From Temnothorax longispinosus (taxonomy: Eukaryota; Arthropoda; Insecta; Hymenoptera; Formicidae), in the NCBI RefSeq assembly GCF_030848805.1, contig NW_027269970.1:186001-250000 (forward strand): 64,000 nucleotides of DNA. The letters are read 5' to 3'. Below the pieces are notes generated by a model. It made no database searches and had not been told where the DNA came from. It saw only the letters and a list, made by a program, of their open reading frames with translations. The translations under genes were made by a program, and so were the position numbers. Shown here piece by piece: positions 56,434 to 64,000 of the stretch (position 1 is the stretch's first letter; the number at the start of each line of letters is the position of its first letter).

Positions 56434-56527
56434 AGATTAATTTTAGTCGATAACTAATTCTTGTTATGTTTCAGATAAAGAGGAAACTTAGAGAGGACCC
56501 GTGGATCGCTCGCACAAAGGGAGGGAG

Positions 56528-58793
56528 TGTTGGGAGAAGACTTTGAACGAGCAATAAGTTCCCGCCCTTCTAGAGGGCAGCTCCCGGTTGGCGGCGCGAC
56601 TCGGCGCGCCACGCGTGCGTGCGGGCATCAGTGGTGCTCACAAGAGCCTCGATCACCGTCGTGTTCAGACGTGTTGGTTACGGTTTAAGTTACAGAGTGT
56701 GATATACTTATATATAATAAAGACAGTATTCAGAGTGTACTGTTTGAAATCAACGTGTAAATAGAAAGAGAGAGAGATTGTATAAGTGCGGCAACCAAGC
56801 GTTCGTATAGTGGTAGGTCGGTACGTTTGGATATGTATGCGAAAAATAGATCCGACCGCGTAGTAACCCAGGCGCTCGAGAACGGTCGAGCGCGGGCTTC
56901 CCGCGCGCTTGCGTAAGGATATCGGGAGGGGCGTGCAGCCCGGGCGAGCGAGCCATTCGTTTCCCAGATCTCGTGCACGATGCTTCGTGCACTGTTGCTA
57001 AGTTCGATAGAATTGCGTCATACTTTTATTCTCGAGTCATTAAGTTGTGAATTATCTCTACGTGTTTCGTATTGTAATTAATTACTTTAAATATTTTACT
57101 CAACGAGATATTCGTTACTCTGCGATCGTCACCGAGAGGAATCCAGGGATATCCGTCCCGGCGAGCCATGCCGGCACATGGAACAAAGGAAGGAAGCCAT
57201 TTGCTGCAACGTACGAGAGAGTCTTGTCTACAGGAATCACGAGCCCTTTCGAAGTCATGAATATACGAAAGAGAGAAGGATTGAGCCTTTTATGTATATA
57301 TATTCATTGTGTGAACATTCGAGGAGATGTTATCGTCTATGAAAGGTAACCTGTTTAAATATACTTTAGTGGAAACGTTAGACTTTCGTCTACCGTTACA
57401 GAGAGGGAACGTTAGACATTCGTCTACCGTTACGAGAGAGATCATCAATCCTCTCAGAGATCACGAGAGCAAGTAAGAGGAAAGCTTCCTCACTTTTTTT
57501 GAACAGGACGGTAAAAAAGTTATCTCGAGTCTTATTATTATACTGAGCTCAGTCTAAAGTAAAATCATTAATTGTGCGGTTGCAACCATTTTCGTGATAA
57601 GTAAAAGAAAGACATTATTTCTTATTTGTACGATTGTTCCTTTATCATTAATCAGACAATGTTCTTATTGTTCATTATGTTACTTTGCGAACATTCTTTA
57701 CACTTACTCGTAAGAAGTATTAAATGAAACTGCGTTTCTTGCGAAACATAAAAATCGTCTCTTGCGTGATTATCAAACTACTGATTATTCATTTCCGTGC
57801 GTTTCTATAAGAATTGTTTCTCCTTGATTTAATAATTGTTCTACTAAGTATTTTGCGACTTGTTTCTCATTGATTTGATGATTATTCTCATAAGTATTCT
57901 GCGAATTATTTCTCATGGACTTGATAATTATTCTACTAAGTATTTTGTGAATTCTGACTGATCAAATATTTCGTTTATGCTAATATGAATTAATGTGTCG
58001 ATCCAAACGATAAGGCCTATGAATAATATATATTGAGAAATGCTTATACTTTATCCTTTTTGTATTGAATACATGATTTTGTTGAAAGAGAATTCTTTGT
58101 TCTAGAGCAAATTTTGATATATGATAAATTGTAAAAGGCTAATGAAAATTAATTGATATTCAGAACTCAAAGATTGATACATTAATTCAATAACTATTTC
58201 AATTATGTTTGAACTGAACTTATATTCTGATTGATTTGATTTATTTGTTGAACAGTCCTCTCCTGAAATTACATGCTCCCTTTTATTTTGACTACGTCAA
58301 TAGAAACTCTGAGATTACGTACTATAAATATTTCCTTTATGATTAACCTGATTCTATATCGAGGAAAAGCATCAGTGAATTCAACTTTTATTTCGTCATC
58401 AATACCAGGAAAGGACTGTACTATAATAATTATTGATTTGTTTCCTTTGCGTATTTTGTGCATTTGTTGTATATTCATTATATGTTATATAATCTATGTA
58501 ATAACCTGTTCGCGAATACTGGGAAGGTTTTCGGGCAGTTTCCCTTCTCCTATGCAACGAATGTTGGTATTCTTTGTCTAGTTCTGCCCATTCGAGTCAT
58601 TTCACAATACTTAAATTTATTAAATGCAATCTCTCTCTCAATAAACGAATTCTTATTATTTGTTCCTTCCTCATCTAATTCTAGAGTTCAGGCTTGTGCG
58701 CGAGCTTGTGCAAACAGTGTACAAAGACCAAGATTGTTGTGTTCCCTGCTCATCTCACCACATTTCAAGTCGTCCCTGATTATATTTCCAATA
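56528..58793 (+). repeat. 3' LTR of second Copia, split
   Basis: 56528-56740 and 58723-58793 (plus the duplicated GTGTAC) reproduce the 5' LTR at 51609-51892 once the insert 56741-58716 is removed. Confidence 0.9.
56741..58716. mobile_element. 1976-bp solo LTR-like element, GTGTAC 6-bp duplication
   Basis: Ends TGTTTG and CAAACA are perfect inverted hexamers. GTGTAC flanks both sides (56735-56740, 58717-58722). No coding sequence is found. A hairpin-prone duplication ACGTTAGACTTTCGTCTACC / ACGTTAGACATTCGTCTACC lies near 57370-57435. TG...CA ends suggest a very long solo LTR; a 6-bp duplication is unusual for insect LTR elements. Confidence 0.8.
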
Positions 58794-58798
58794 GTTTC

Positions 58799-59967
58799 GA
58801 AAGCTATTTGTTGTTCGGTTGTCCAAATAAATTTTTCCCCCTTTCTTAATAATTTTGTTAACGGTTTTGCGATTTTAGAAAAATTGTCGATTTCGATAGT
58901 ATCCAGCGAGTCCAAGGAAAGTTTGGACATCCTTTGCTCGTTTAGAAGTTTTATAACTTATTACTGCTTGTATGTTGTCAGGGTCTGACAGGCTGGTAGT
59001 ATTCCGTTTTCCGAAATAATATGCCCTAAATATAATACTTCTTTGCGCACTTATCCGGTTGAAGTTTGAAACGATATTTTCGTAATCTTTGTAGTACTTC
59101 AATGAGGTGTCTGTTGTGTTTGGCCAAGGTCGCTCCGTAGATTATGATATCGTCGAGGTAAACAAGACATTTGATACCTTCTAGCCCCATTAGTGCTGCT
59201 AATATAGCTCGTTGAAAGGTTCTTGGCGCGTTTTTTAACCCGAAAGGCATTCGGTTAAACTCGTAGTGTTCATTTGGCGTGGAAAAGGCTGTCTTCCTTT
59301 TATCTTCCTCTTGCATCGGTATCTGATGGTACCCGGATGCGAGATTTAATGTTGTAAAATATTTTGCCTTTCCTAGTTTATCATGTATTTCTGCGATATT
59401 TGGCAATGGAAATGAGTCTCCTATTGTAAGGAAGTTGAGCTTGCGGAAGTCTATAACGATTCGAAGTTTTACTTTTCCTGAAGCGTCAGGTTTTTTTGGT
59501 ACTACTAGTATTGGGGAATTCCACGGACTCGTGCTAGGGCGGATAATTCCATCCTCTAGCATCTTGTTAATTTGTCGGTTTATTTCTTCCTTATGTTTCT
59601 CCGGCAAGCGATAAGGCCGGACGTTCACCGGCGCGCTATCGGTACGCGTCGGGATCTCATGTTTCACCGCGGGGATGCACGTTAGTTTGTCGTTCTCTAA
59701 ATGAAATATGTCACAGAAATCATCGCATATCTGCTCTAACGTTTTTCTTTCCTCGTTATTTAGATGCTCCGTTCTTAGTTTACTGCGTACTTTTTCGCGT
59801 CTCTCCGTGATGGATTCGCGCTCTTCTGTCGGCTGTAACGTGAGTATATCGGCCGTGTCGGTTGCCGATGCCTCTTCTAGAGTTACGTGCAGCGTGATAA
59901 TTTCGACGGGCTTTTCCGTAATATTTACTATGCTTATTGGGCAGATAAAATCTATCGGTTTTACCAT
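58799..59967 (-). pseudogene. Gypsy reverse transcriptase
   Basis: HEIPTRTDSAPVNVRPYRLP, INKMLEDGIIRPSTSPWNSP, LRIVIDFRKLN, TTLNLASGYHQIPM (first catalytic D replaced by N in the usual LD position), NRMPFGLKNAPRTFQR and the intact LVYLDDIIIYG box (nt ~59155). After KLQPDKC the frame changes at least twice within 100 bp (VQTFLGLAGYYR in one frame, IAKPLTKLLRKGEKFIWTTE in another). It ends at 58799 where the Copia element is inserted. Confidence 0.88.
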
Positions 59968-60120
59968 GCAATTACCGATAAATACTCCCGGAAGTACCTC
60001 TTCGCCCCTTACGATACCTACTTTATTTGTATTGGTTATCGCGGATATTATTGTTTCGCTACGCGGTGGTAAGGTAAACTTTCGGTACGGCTGTAATTTA
60101 AATGTCGCGGTACCGATTTT

Positions 60121-60768
60121 TTATCGATTTTCAGCGTGATTGGGTACGGCTTGATGTTTCTTCAGGAAATCTATTCCCAGGATGCCCTCGTAGTCCATCG
60201 GGAAATCGTCTCGTACTACGTACATTGTATGCCGTATTATTTCTTTGCCTATTAGTATTGATGCTTGTATTTTCCCGAGGGTGTAGATTTGATGTCCGGT
60301 TACGCCGGTCAGTGCTATCTTCTTTTCTCGTATTTTGGTCTCGTCCTTTAATTTTCCTACCTTAATGAAGGTGACGGCGGCCCCGGAGTCAAGCAAGAAA
60401 TTCAGTTTTCCATTAGTTGCTTCTCGCATTGGGAGAATGAAAAGGTCTAGATTAGAATTCTTATCTGCTTTACCTGTCACATGAGCTACTCGGTATTCGC
60501 GCGCGCGTCGCGTCTTATGCTTTCTTCGTCTCTCTTGTTTGTCGCTACCGCTGCTGCGGCTGCTGCTACTGCTGTCGCTACATGACGTTTCCTCGTCTAA
60601 TTCCCGTGCCTTATTTCCTTGGCTCTTTTCGGTCGTATTTACTTGTTTCCTTTCCCGCGGATTATATTTAGAGGGGTGAGCTCGTTTTTTCTCGGGTCGT
60701 CCGTTTAAGCGTCCAGCAGTCCTCTCTTTGGTGCCCTTCTTTCTTGCAGTGTGAGCAATATTTTTCAA
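60121..60768 (-). pseudogene. Gypsy protease
   Basis: A Ser/Arg-rich linker leads to the aspartic protease: FLLDSGAAVTFIK (active site, nt ~60395), ALTGVTGHQIYTLG, and GILGIDFLKKH near the end. A TAA at 60121 lies in frame with the RT piece that starts at 59967 (60768 - 59967 is a multiple of three), so a single point stop separates them. The frame differs from gag. Confidence 0.85.
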
Positions 60769-60779
60769 CGGTGTTTATT

Positions 60780-62332
60780 TCGCTGGGCTTTTCGGCTCTC
60801 GGGAGAGAATATCTAGTGGCGTATCGGCTAGTACGGCATTCTTGTCCGATGTGACCTAGCTTTCCGCATTTATGGCATTTAATTCCGACACTTCGAGCTT
60901 ATCGGGTTTGCTCTTGGCTATTTTTACTTCGGTCTGTGTTATAGGTCGCGCGCTGAGAGGGTCCTTTTAATTTTTCCTCGGACGTAGCGCCTAAAATTGC
61001 CGCGGTGAGGTTAGCGTAATTTCGTGATCGCACGATAGTTTGAATGTCTTCTCGAAGTCCTAGAAGGAAATTTTCTAACGCTAGTTTCTGTATTGTGTCT
61101 AAGATTGCTTTTCGTTGCTCTGAGGAATGTCCACGGCCTTCAATCATAGATTGGTATAGTTCCATTGATAATTTGTCTACCCGGAGTCCGTAGTCTCTCG
61201 CGCTTTCGCCTGGCTTCTGCCGGAGCATATTAAATTCTTGCTGAATGTGCGTGGTGCTACGTTTTGCCAAGTAACACATTTCTATTTCCTGTTTCAATTG
61301 CGCGAAAGAGTGTATGTCTCGCGTTTGGAAATTGTACATGGCTTTTCCCGTTAGTTTTGTGCAGAGTATAGCCTTTAACAACGATTTTTCATCAGCAGGA
61401 TTAATTTCGTTCATCGCATAAGTGCTTGCGTTTAAGAATTTTTAAACTTGACTGCGCGAAGTTCCGTCGATTTCCGGAATTATGTCGCGGGCTTCTTTTA
61501 ATTTAATGTACGTATTTACTGGACCGTGTTGGTTTCTAACGTCTTCCAACGTTCGTCCGTAAGTTACATCGAGTGGACCGTTACTGAAGTCACGTCGGAC
61601 TCTGTTGTCTTCGCGTTCGTAATTCGTGGTCTCTAATCTCTGCAAGCGATTTTGTATTGCGCGTATCTCGTCTAATAGTTCGCCGAGAATGGAGTCTTGC
61701 GTGCCCGGGCATGTTCGCGCGGGCTCCGGGTTCACGAGCGTCCGGTGGGCTCCCGTCCTCAGGCGGTTTATCTCTGCGTCCACCTGTTCTGGCGTTATCG
61801 GCGGGTCGTTGACGCCCTCGCGGGACGTGCTCGCGTATGCCGCTTCTCCCCACTGGTTCATTCTTTCGCCCAGGGGCGTATAATTCTCTCCGTTTGGATC
61901 GAACACGTCGCTATCATACGACGTCAATAAAAATTCTTCTCTCTCGGAGTGATCGGTCGGTATACTGGAACGTGCGTCACTTGTTGTGGGGTCCAGTCGC
62001 AGTACGTCACTGTCGTTTTCGCTATTATTCGCGTTATTCCTTTCGTTAGCGGCGGTATCGCGAGGTCCGTGATTATTTCTGAGTAAAAGACTGTTGTCTA
62101 AGAAAGCGAATTCTTGCTCTAGCACGATGTTGGGGTCTAATACCGGCGGGTTGTCATTCGAATATTCTAGACTACGTCGCACGCTTTCTGCGATGTCGCG
62201 AACGGCTACTTCCACGATACGAACAGGGCCTATTGGGCTGACTCGCGTTGTCCTTCGCGCGGGCGCACTCTCGGCCCTATGTAACCACGACGGATTTCGG
62301 GCAGAGCATTCTCGCGATTCACTATCCGACAT
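60780..62332 (-). pseudogene. Gypsy gag with zinc knuckles
   Basis: Starts MSDSESRECSARNPSWLHRA at 62332. A long acidic N-terminus is followed by the coiled segment ELLDEIRAIQNRLQRLE, then a TAA at about 61442 (SRSQV*KFLNAST) in the same frame. The capsid-like domain (AILCTKLTGKAMYNF, SARDYGLRVDKLSMELYQSM, LENFLLGLREDIQTIVRSR) runs to a TAA near 60899. Just beyond are CHKCGKLGHIGQEC and CSHCKKEGHQREDC, two CCHC knuckles for RNA packaging. Two stops in one frame indicate decay rather than natural ORF boundaries. Confidence 0.85.
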
Positions 62333-62778
62333 CTAAGAATCACGGGCTCGATTTTCGCTCGGCAGGACGTGTCGCTGTCCTCTAACAATTACCGCTTTAT
62401 TTCGTCTTACAGTTAGACATGTTACAATTATTTTCGACTTACATTGATAGTCGCATGTTGTTTGCTACTGCGCTGGTCATTGACCGTTGCTGCGTGGCTT
62501 GGCCGCGGGGCTGGCGAGCCTTCGTTGTGGTAGGTCGCGCCTTCTCCGGTGTCGCTGAGCCGCTACCGGGCGCTTTCTTCTGCTGGGGCGGGCTGCTACT
62601 GGGGCTTCCTTCTTCTGGAGCGAGCTGCTACCGGGTGCTTCCTTCCTCTGGATCGGGCTGCTACCGGGTGCTTCCGTCAGGGCTGGTTTTCACCACTTTC
62701 ACTGTTTCGCTCTTTGATTTTAGGCGAACACTCGCGGCGAGAACACTCGCGGGGAAACGTTCTCCGATTTTCCGAAAT

Positions 62779-62794
62779 CCCACCGCTGCCACCA
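62779..62794 (-). other. tRNA-Leu primer binding site
   Basis: The minus strand reads TGGTGGCAGCGGTGGG two bases inside the 5' LTR. It is complementary to the 3' end of tRNA-Leu(AAG)-type, CCCACCGCTGCCACCA. Confidence 0.75.
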
Positions 62795-62796
62795 GT

Positions 62797-63263
62797 TGTT
62801 GTGCCTCAAGGATGGGATGTGCCGGCACAAGGTTCTTTTAGGACTTCGGGTCGGAGAACAAATAAATCGCTATGTATAAATGAGTAAAATATATTTCCCT
62901 TTTACAAATTTAATGCGGTTTCCTCTCTGCTGATCCCGGTACTCGTGTAACAGAAAATACTTTCGTGTAGGACGCACGATTCTCGTCTCGTTACTAGCTG
63001 ACGACCGACTGCCCGCCACTCGTCGGAAAAGCGGGTTCTTTATCCGCTCGTTGCTGTTGCTGACTTTGTTGTCAGCAATTTTGGCACCGTGGTCAAAGTC
63101 TAACAGGCGGGTGATGTCCGGGATGACCATATTTGGTCATTCCCGGACTTAGGCAGGTCTTCGCGTCAGCGGTCCTCGTCGCTAGGGTCAAGTTACCGAT
63201 AGGAGGCAACTCGGAGTTGCCAAGTGCGATACTTAATCTATTATTCGTTGTGCGCTCACAACA
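62797..63263 (-). repeat. Gypsy 5' LTR (minus orientation)
   Basis: 467 bp partner LTR with a 3-bp insertion (GTTGCTGTTGCTG) relative to the other copy. Confidence 0.92.
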
Positions 63264-63385
63264 GTTTTATCTTACGAAGACCTCGATTTGTCTTATCTTT
63301 CTCTGCATTAGATTCTAGATCAGTTTTCTCAACAGCCCGTTCCAGCTTTCCCCTTGCTTCCTCATATGTCATTATAGAAGTAAGA
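63264..63385 (-). CDS. Host gene exon 2, upstream half
   Basis: Reads YEEARGKLERAVEKTDLES and TNRGLRKIK up to the Gypsy LTR. The frame continues at 42586 once one GTTT copy is removed (RKIKHLSSEDEGDENP). No AG acceptor in the right phase lies just upstream, a possible splice defect. Confidence 0.7.
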
Positions 63386-63524
63386 ATAAAAGGTGTCAGT
63401 GTTCATGATTAAAGAAGTAAATAGCCGAGGAATAAGACAGAACTTACACAGATAAACAAGAATAGTACATTATCTTGTCATTTTCACACAAGTAGAAAAA
63501 GAACAATGAGAGAAGTTATCTTAC

Positions 63525-63801
63525 CAAACCAAGCACGAATAGTAACCGGATATGTGTTGAATTTTGCAGTGGGCTCCATGCATTTCTTGGCCGCAATGCC
63601 TTGTTTATTAGGGGCTAAATAAGTAGGATAAAGACAATTTTCTCCGTCTTCATTCATCCAATTGTGCGCTATTACGCACACATCCAAATACTTCTCGTCA
63701 CCAAGAGTAACCTCAAGTAGAGTCCTATATATAGAAAGAAGCGCGATCTGTGCCGCCTTTTCTGATTGATCGACGGGATCCGCCATGTCGTTCCCATGCA
63801 T
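63525..63801 (-). CDS. Host gene exon 1
   Basis: Start MHGNDMADPVDQ (or the internal ATG at 63786), then ALLSIYRTLLEVTLGDEKYL, NWMNEDGENCLYP and VTIRAWFG, ending at a GTAAGA donor. The preceding ~70 codons that stay open upstream are not supported as coding. Similar N-terminal domains occur in insect proteins with a C-terminal DUF4806. Confidence 0.65.
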
Positions 63802-64000
63802 GGTATTTAAACTGTGGTCTGGCGGGAGATTTGCGGTATTAAGTGAGCGATATGACAGAATCGGACAGAAGAATTCTACAAGAAAAGTGAGTATTAAAGT
63901 GTTTCCTACATTTGTGAGAAAACCTGACAAATAACATAAGATTTATTTCTTTATCCTTTAGTTAATATACTGTATCAAGTGTTTTGCATTAACGTTTGAA
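63802..64000 (-). promoter_or_regulatory. Upstream region of the host gene
   Basis: This would hold the promoter of the minus-strand gene. No confident TATA box or initiator can be named. Confidence 0.2.

Larger units (their letters stand above)
51609..58793 (+). mobile_element. Second Copia element, nested in Gypsy pol, RT deleted
   Basis: LTRs TGTTGGGAG ... TTCCAATA with GTTTC at 51604-51608 and 58794-58798. Primer site GGTTATGGGCCCAG at 51893 and purine tract AAAGGGAGGGAG before 56528. Gag, protease and integrase are present; nearly all of RT and most of RNase H is missing. The 3' LTR is split by a 1976-bp element. LTRs are nearly identical outside that insert. Confidence 0.92.
42587..63263 (-). 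mobile_element. Env-bearing Gypsy retrotransposon (errantivirus-like), with nested insertions
   Basis: Outer LTRs of 464 and 467 bp with GTTT on both sides (42583-42586, 63264-63267). On the minus strand: primer site for tRNA-Leu, gag, zinc knuckles, protease, RT, RNase H, integrase, env, purine tract GGGGGAAGGGA, LTR. A Copia element splits pol and foldback elements split env; the LTRs are about 97% identical by eye. Many stops and shifts make all genes inactive. An env gene with a fusion-peptide-like region and a C-terminal membrane anchor is known from insect errantiviruses. Confidence 0.9.
39741..63801 (-). pseudogene. Host gene, DUF4806-like, eleven exons, disrupted by nested transposons
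   Basis: Exons (minus): 63801-63525; ~63385-63264 joined to 42586-42457; 42257-42027; 41927-41396; 41307-41260; 41132-40977; 40855-40718; 40632-40480; 40397-40185; 40105-39944; 39846-39741. GT-AG borders and phases fit for most internal junctions. The N-terminus is a small conserved domain (NWMNEDGENCLYPTYLAP, VTIRAWFG), the middle is acidic and Ser-rich, and the C-terminus (GLPSLPFPTLEDAKTA, MTNHTGTFFNWKGGKRKQPF) resembles insect DUF4806 proteins of unknown role. Lesions: a 20.7-kb Gypsy in exon 2, a solo LTR and an in-frame TAG (41418-41420) in exon 4, frame breaks around exons 9-10, and no clear AG acceptor for exon 2. Confidence 0.75.

Overview
This is a eukaryotic, almost certainly insect, genomic window. 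Composition, intron signals and transposon families suggest a hymenopteran, perhaps an ant; that is inference. There are no bacterial operons, phages or CRISPR arrays. Nearly all of it is transposable-element (TE) sequence, much of it nested. The one probable host gene is a minus-strand, eleven-exon gene (63801 to 39741) whose second exon is split by a 20.7 kb stack of retrotransposons.

Layout, 1-39 kb. A ~134-bp tandem repeat and a ~218-bp repeat array occupy 0.8-3.3 kb. A Copia element (3362-7957) sits inside a small TA-flanked MITE in that array. A broken hAT transposase (9.1-10.9 kb) carries a solo LTR and a GT microsatellite. A long-TIR MITE, a GC-rich LTR-like block and a TTAA-flanked piggyBac-type MITE follow. 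A Gypsy element of CsRn1 type (14041-22585) has a P-superfamily transposon with a THAP-domain gene inside its 5' LTR. Next come a pyrimidine-rich block carrying a 969-bp TIR element with a 5S-rRNA-derived insert, an unclassified GC-rich block, a degenerate multicopy invertebrate gene family member with a solo LTR in it (28-31.6 kb), a Penelope-like relic with GIY-YIG domain (32.9-34.7 kb), a Gypsy integrase fragment, and a TTAA-flanked Kolobok/Mutator-like transposon.

Layout, 39-64 kb. The host gene resembles insect DUF4806-type proteins. An env-bearing Gypsy (42587-63263, minus) lies in exon 2 with a GTTT target duplication. A Copia element (51609-58793, plus) lies in that Gypsy's pol gene, and a 1976-bp solo LTR-like element (56741-58716) lies in the Copia's 3' LTR. 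The Gypsy env is split by about 4.6 kb holding two foldback structures: a 1.5 kb palindrome, and a 1.2 kb inverted element whose arms are 90-bp minisatellites. Host exon 4 carries another solo LTR (41652-41914).

How it fits together. Target-site duplications and internal empty-site copies allow most insertions to be ordered in time. Every large TE read here has stop codons, frameshifts or lost catalytic residues, so none looks autonomous. The best candidates for new biology are the foldback minisatellite element, the TIR element with 5S-like sequence, the set of palindromes with identical arms and different centres, and the fate of the interrupted host gene.
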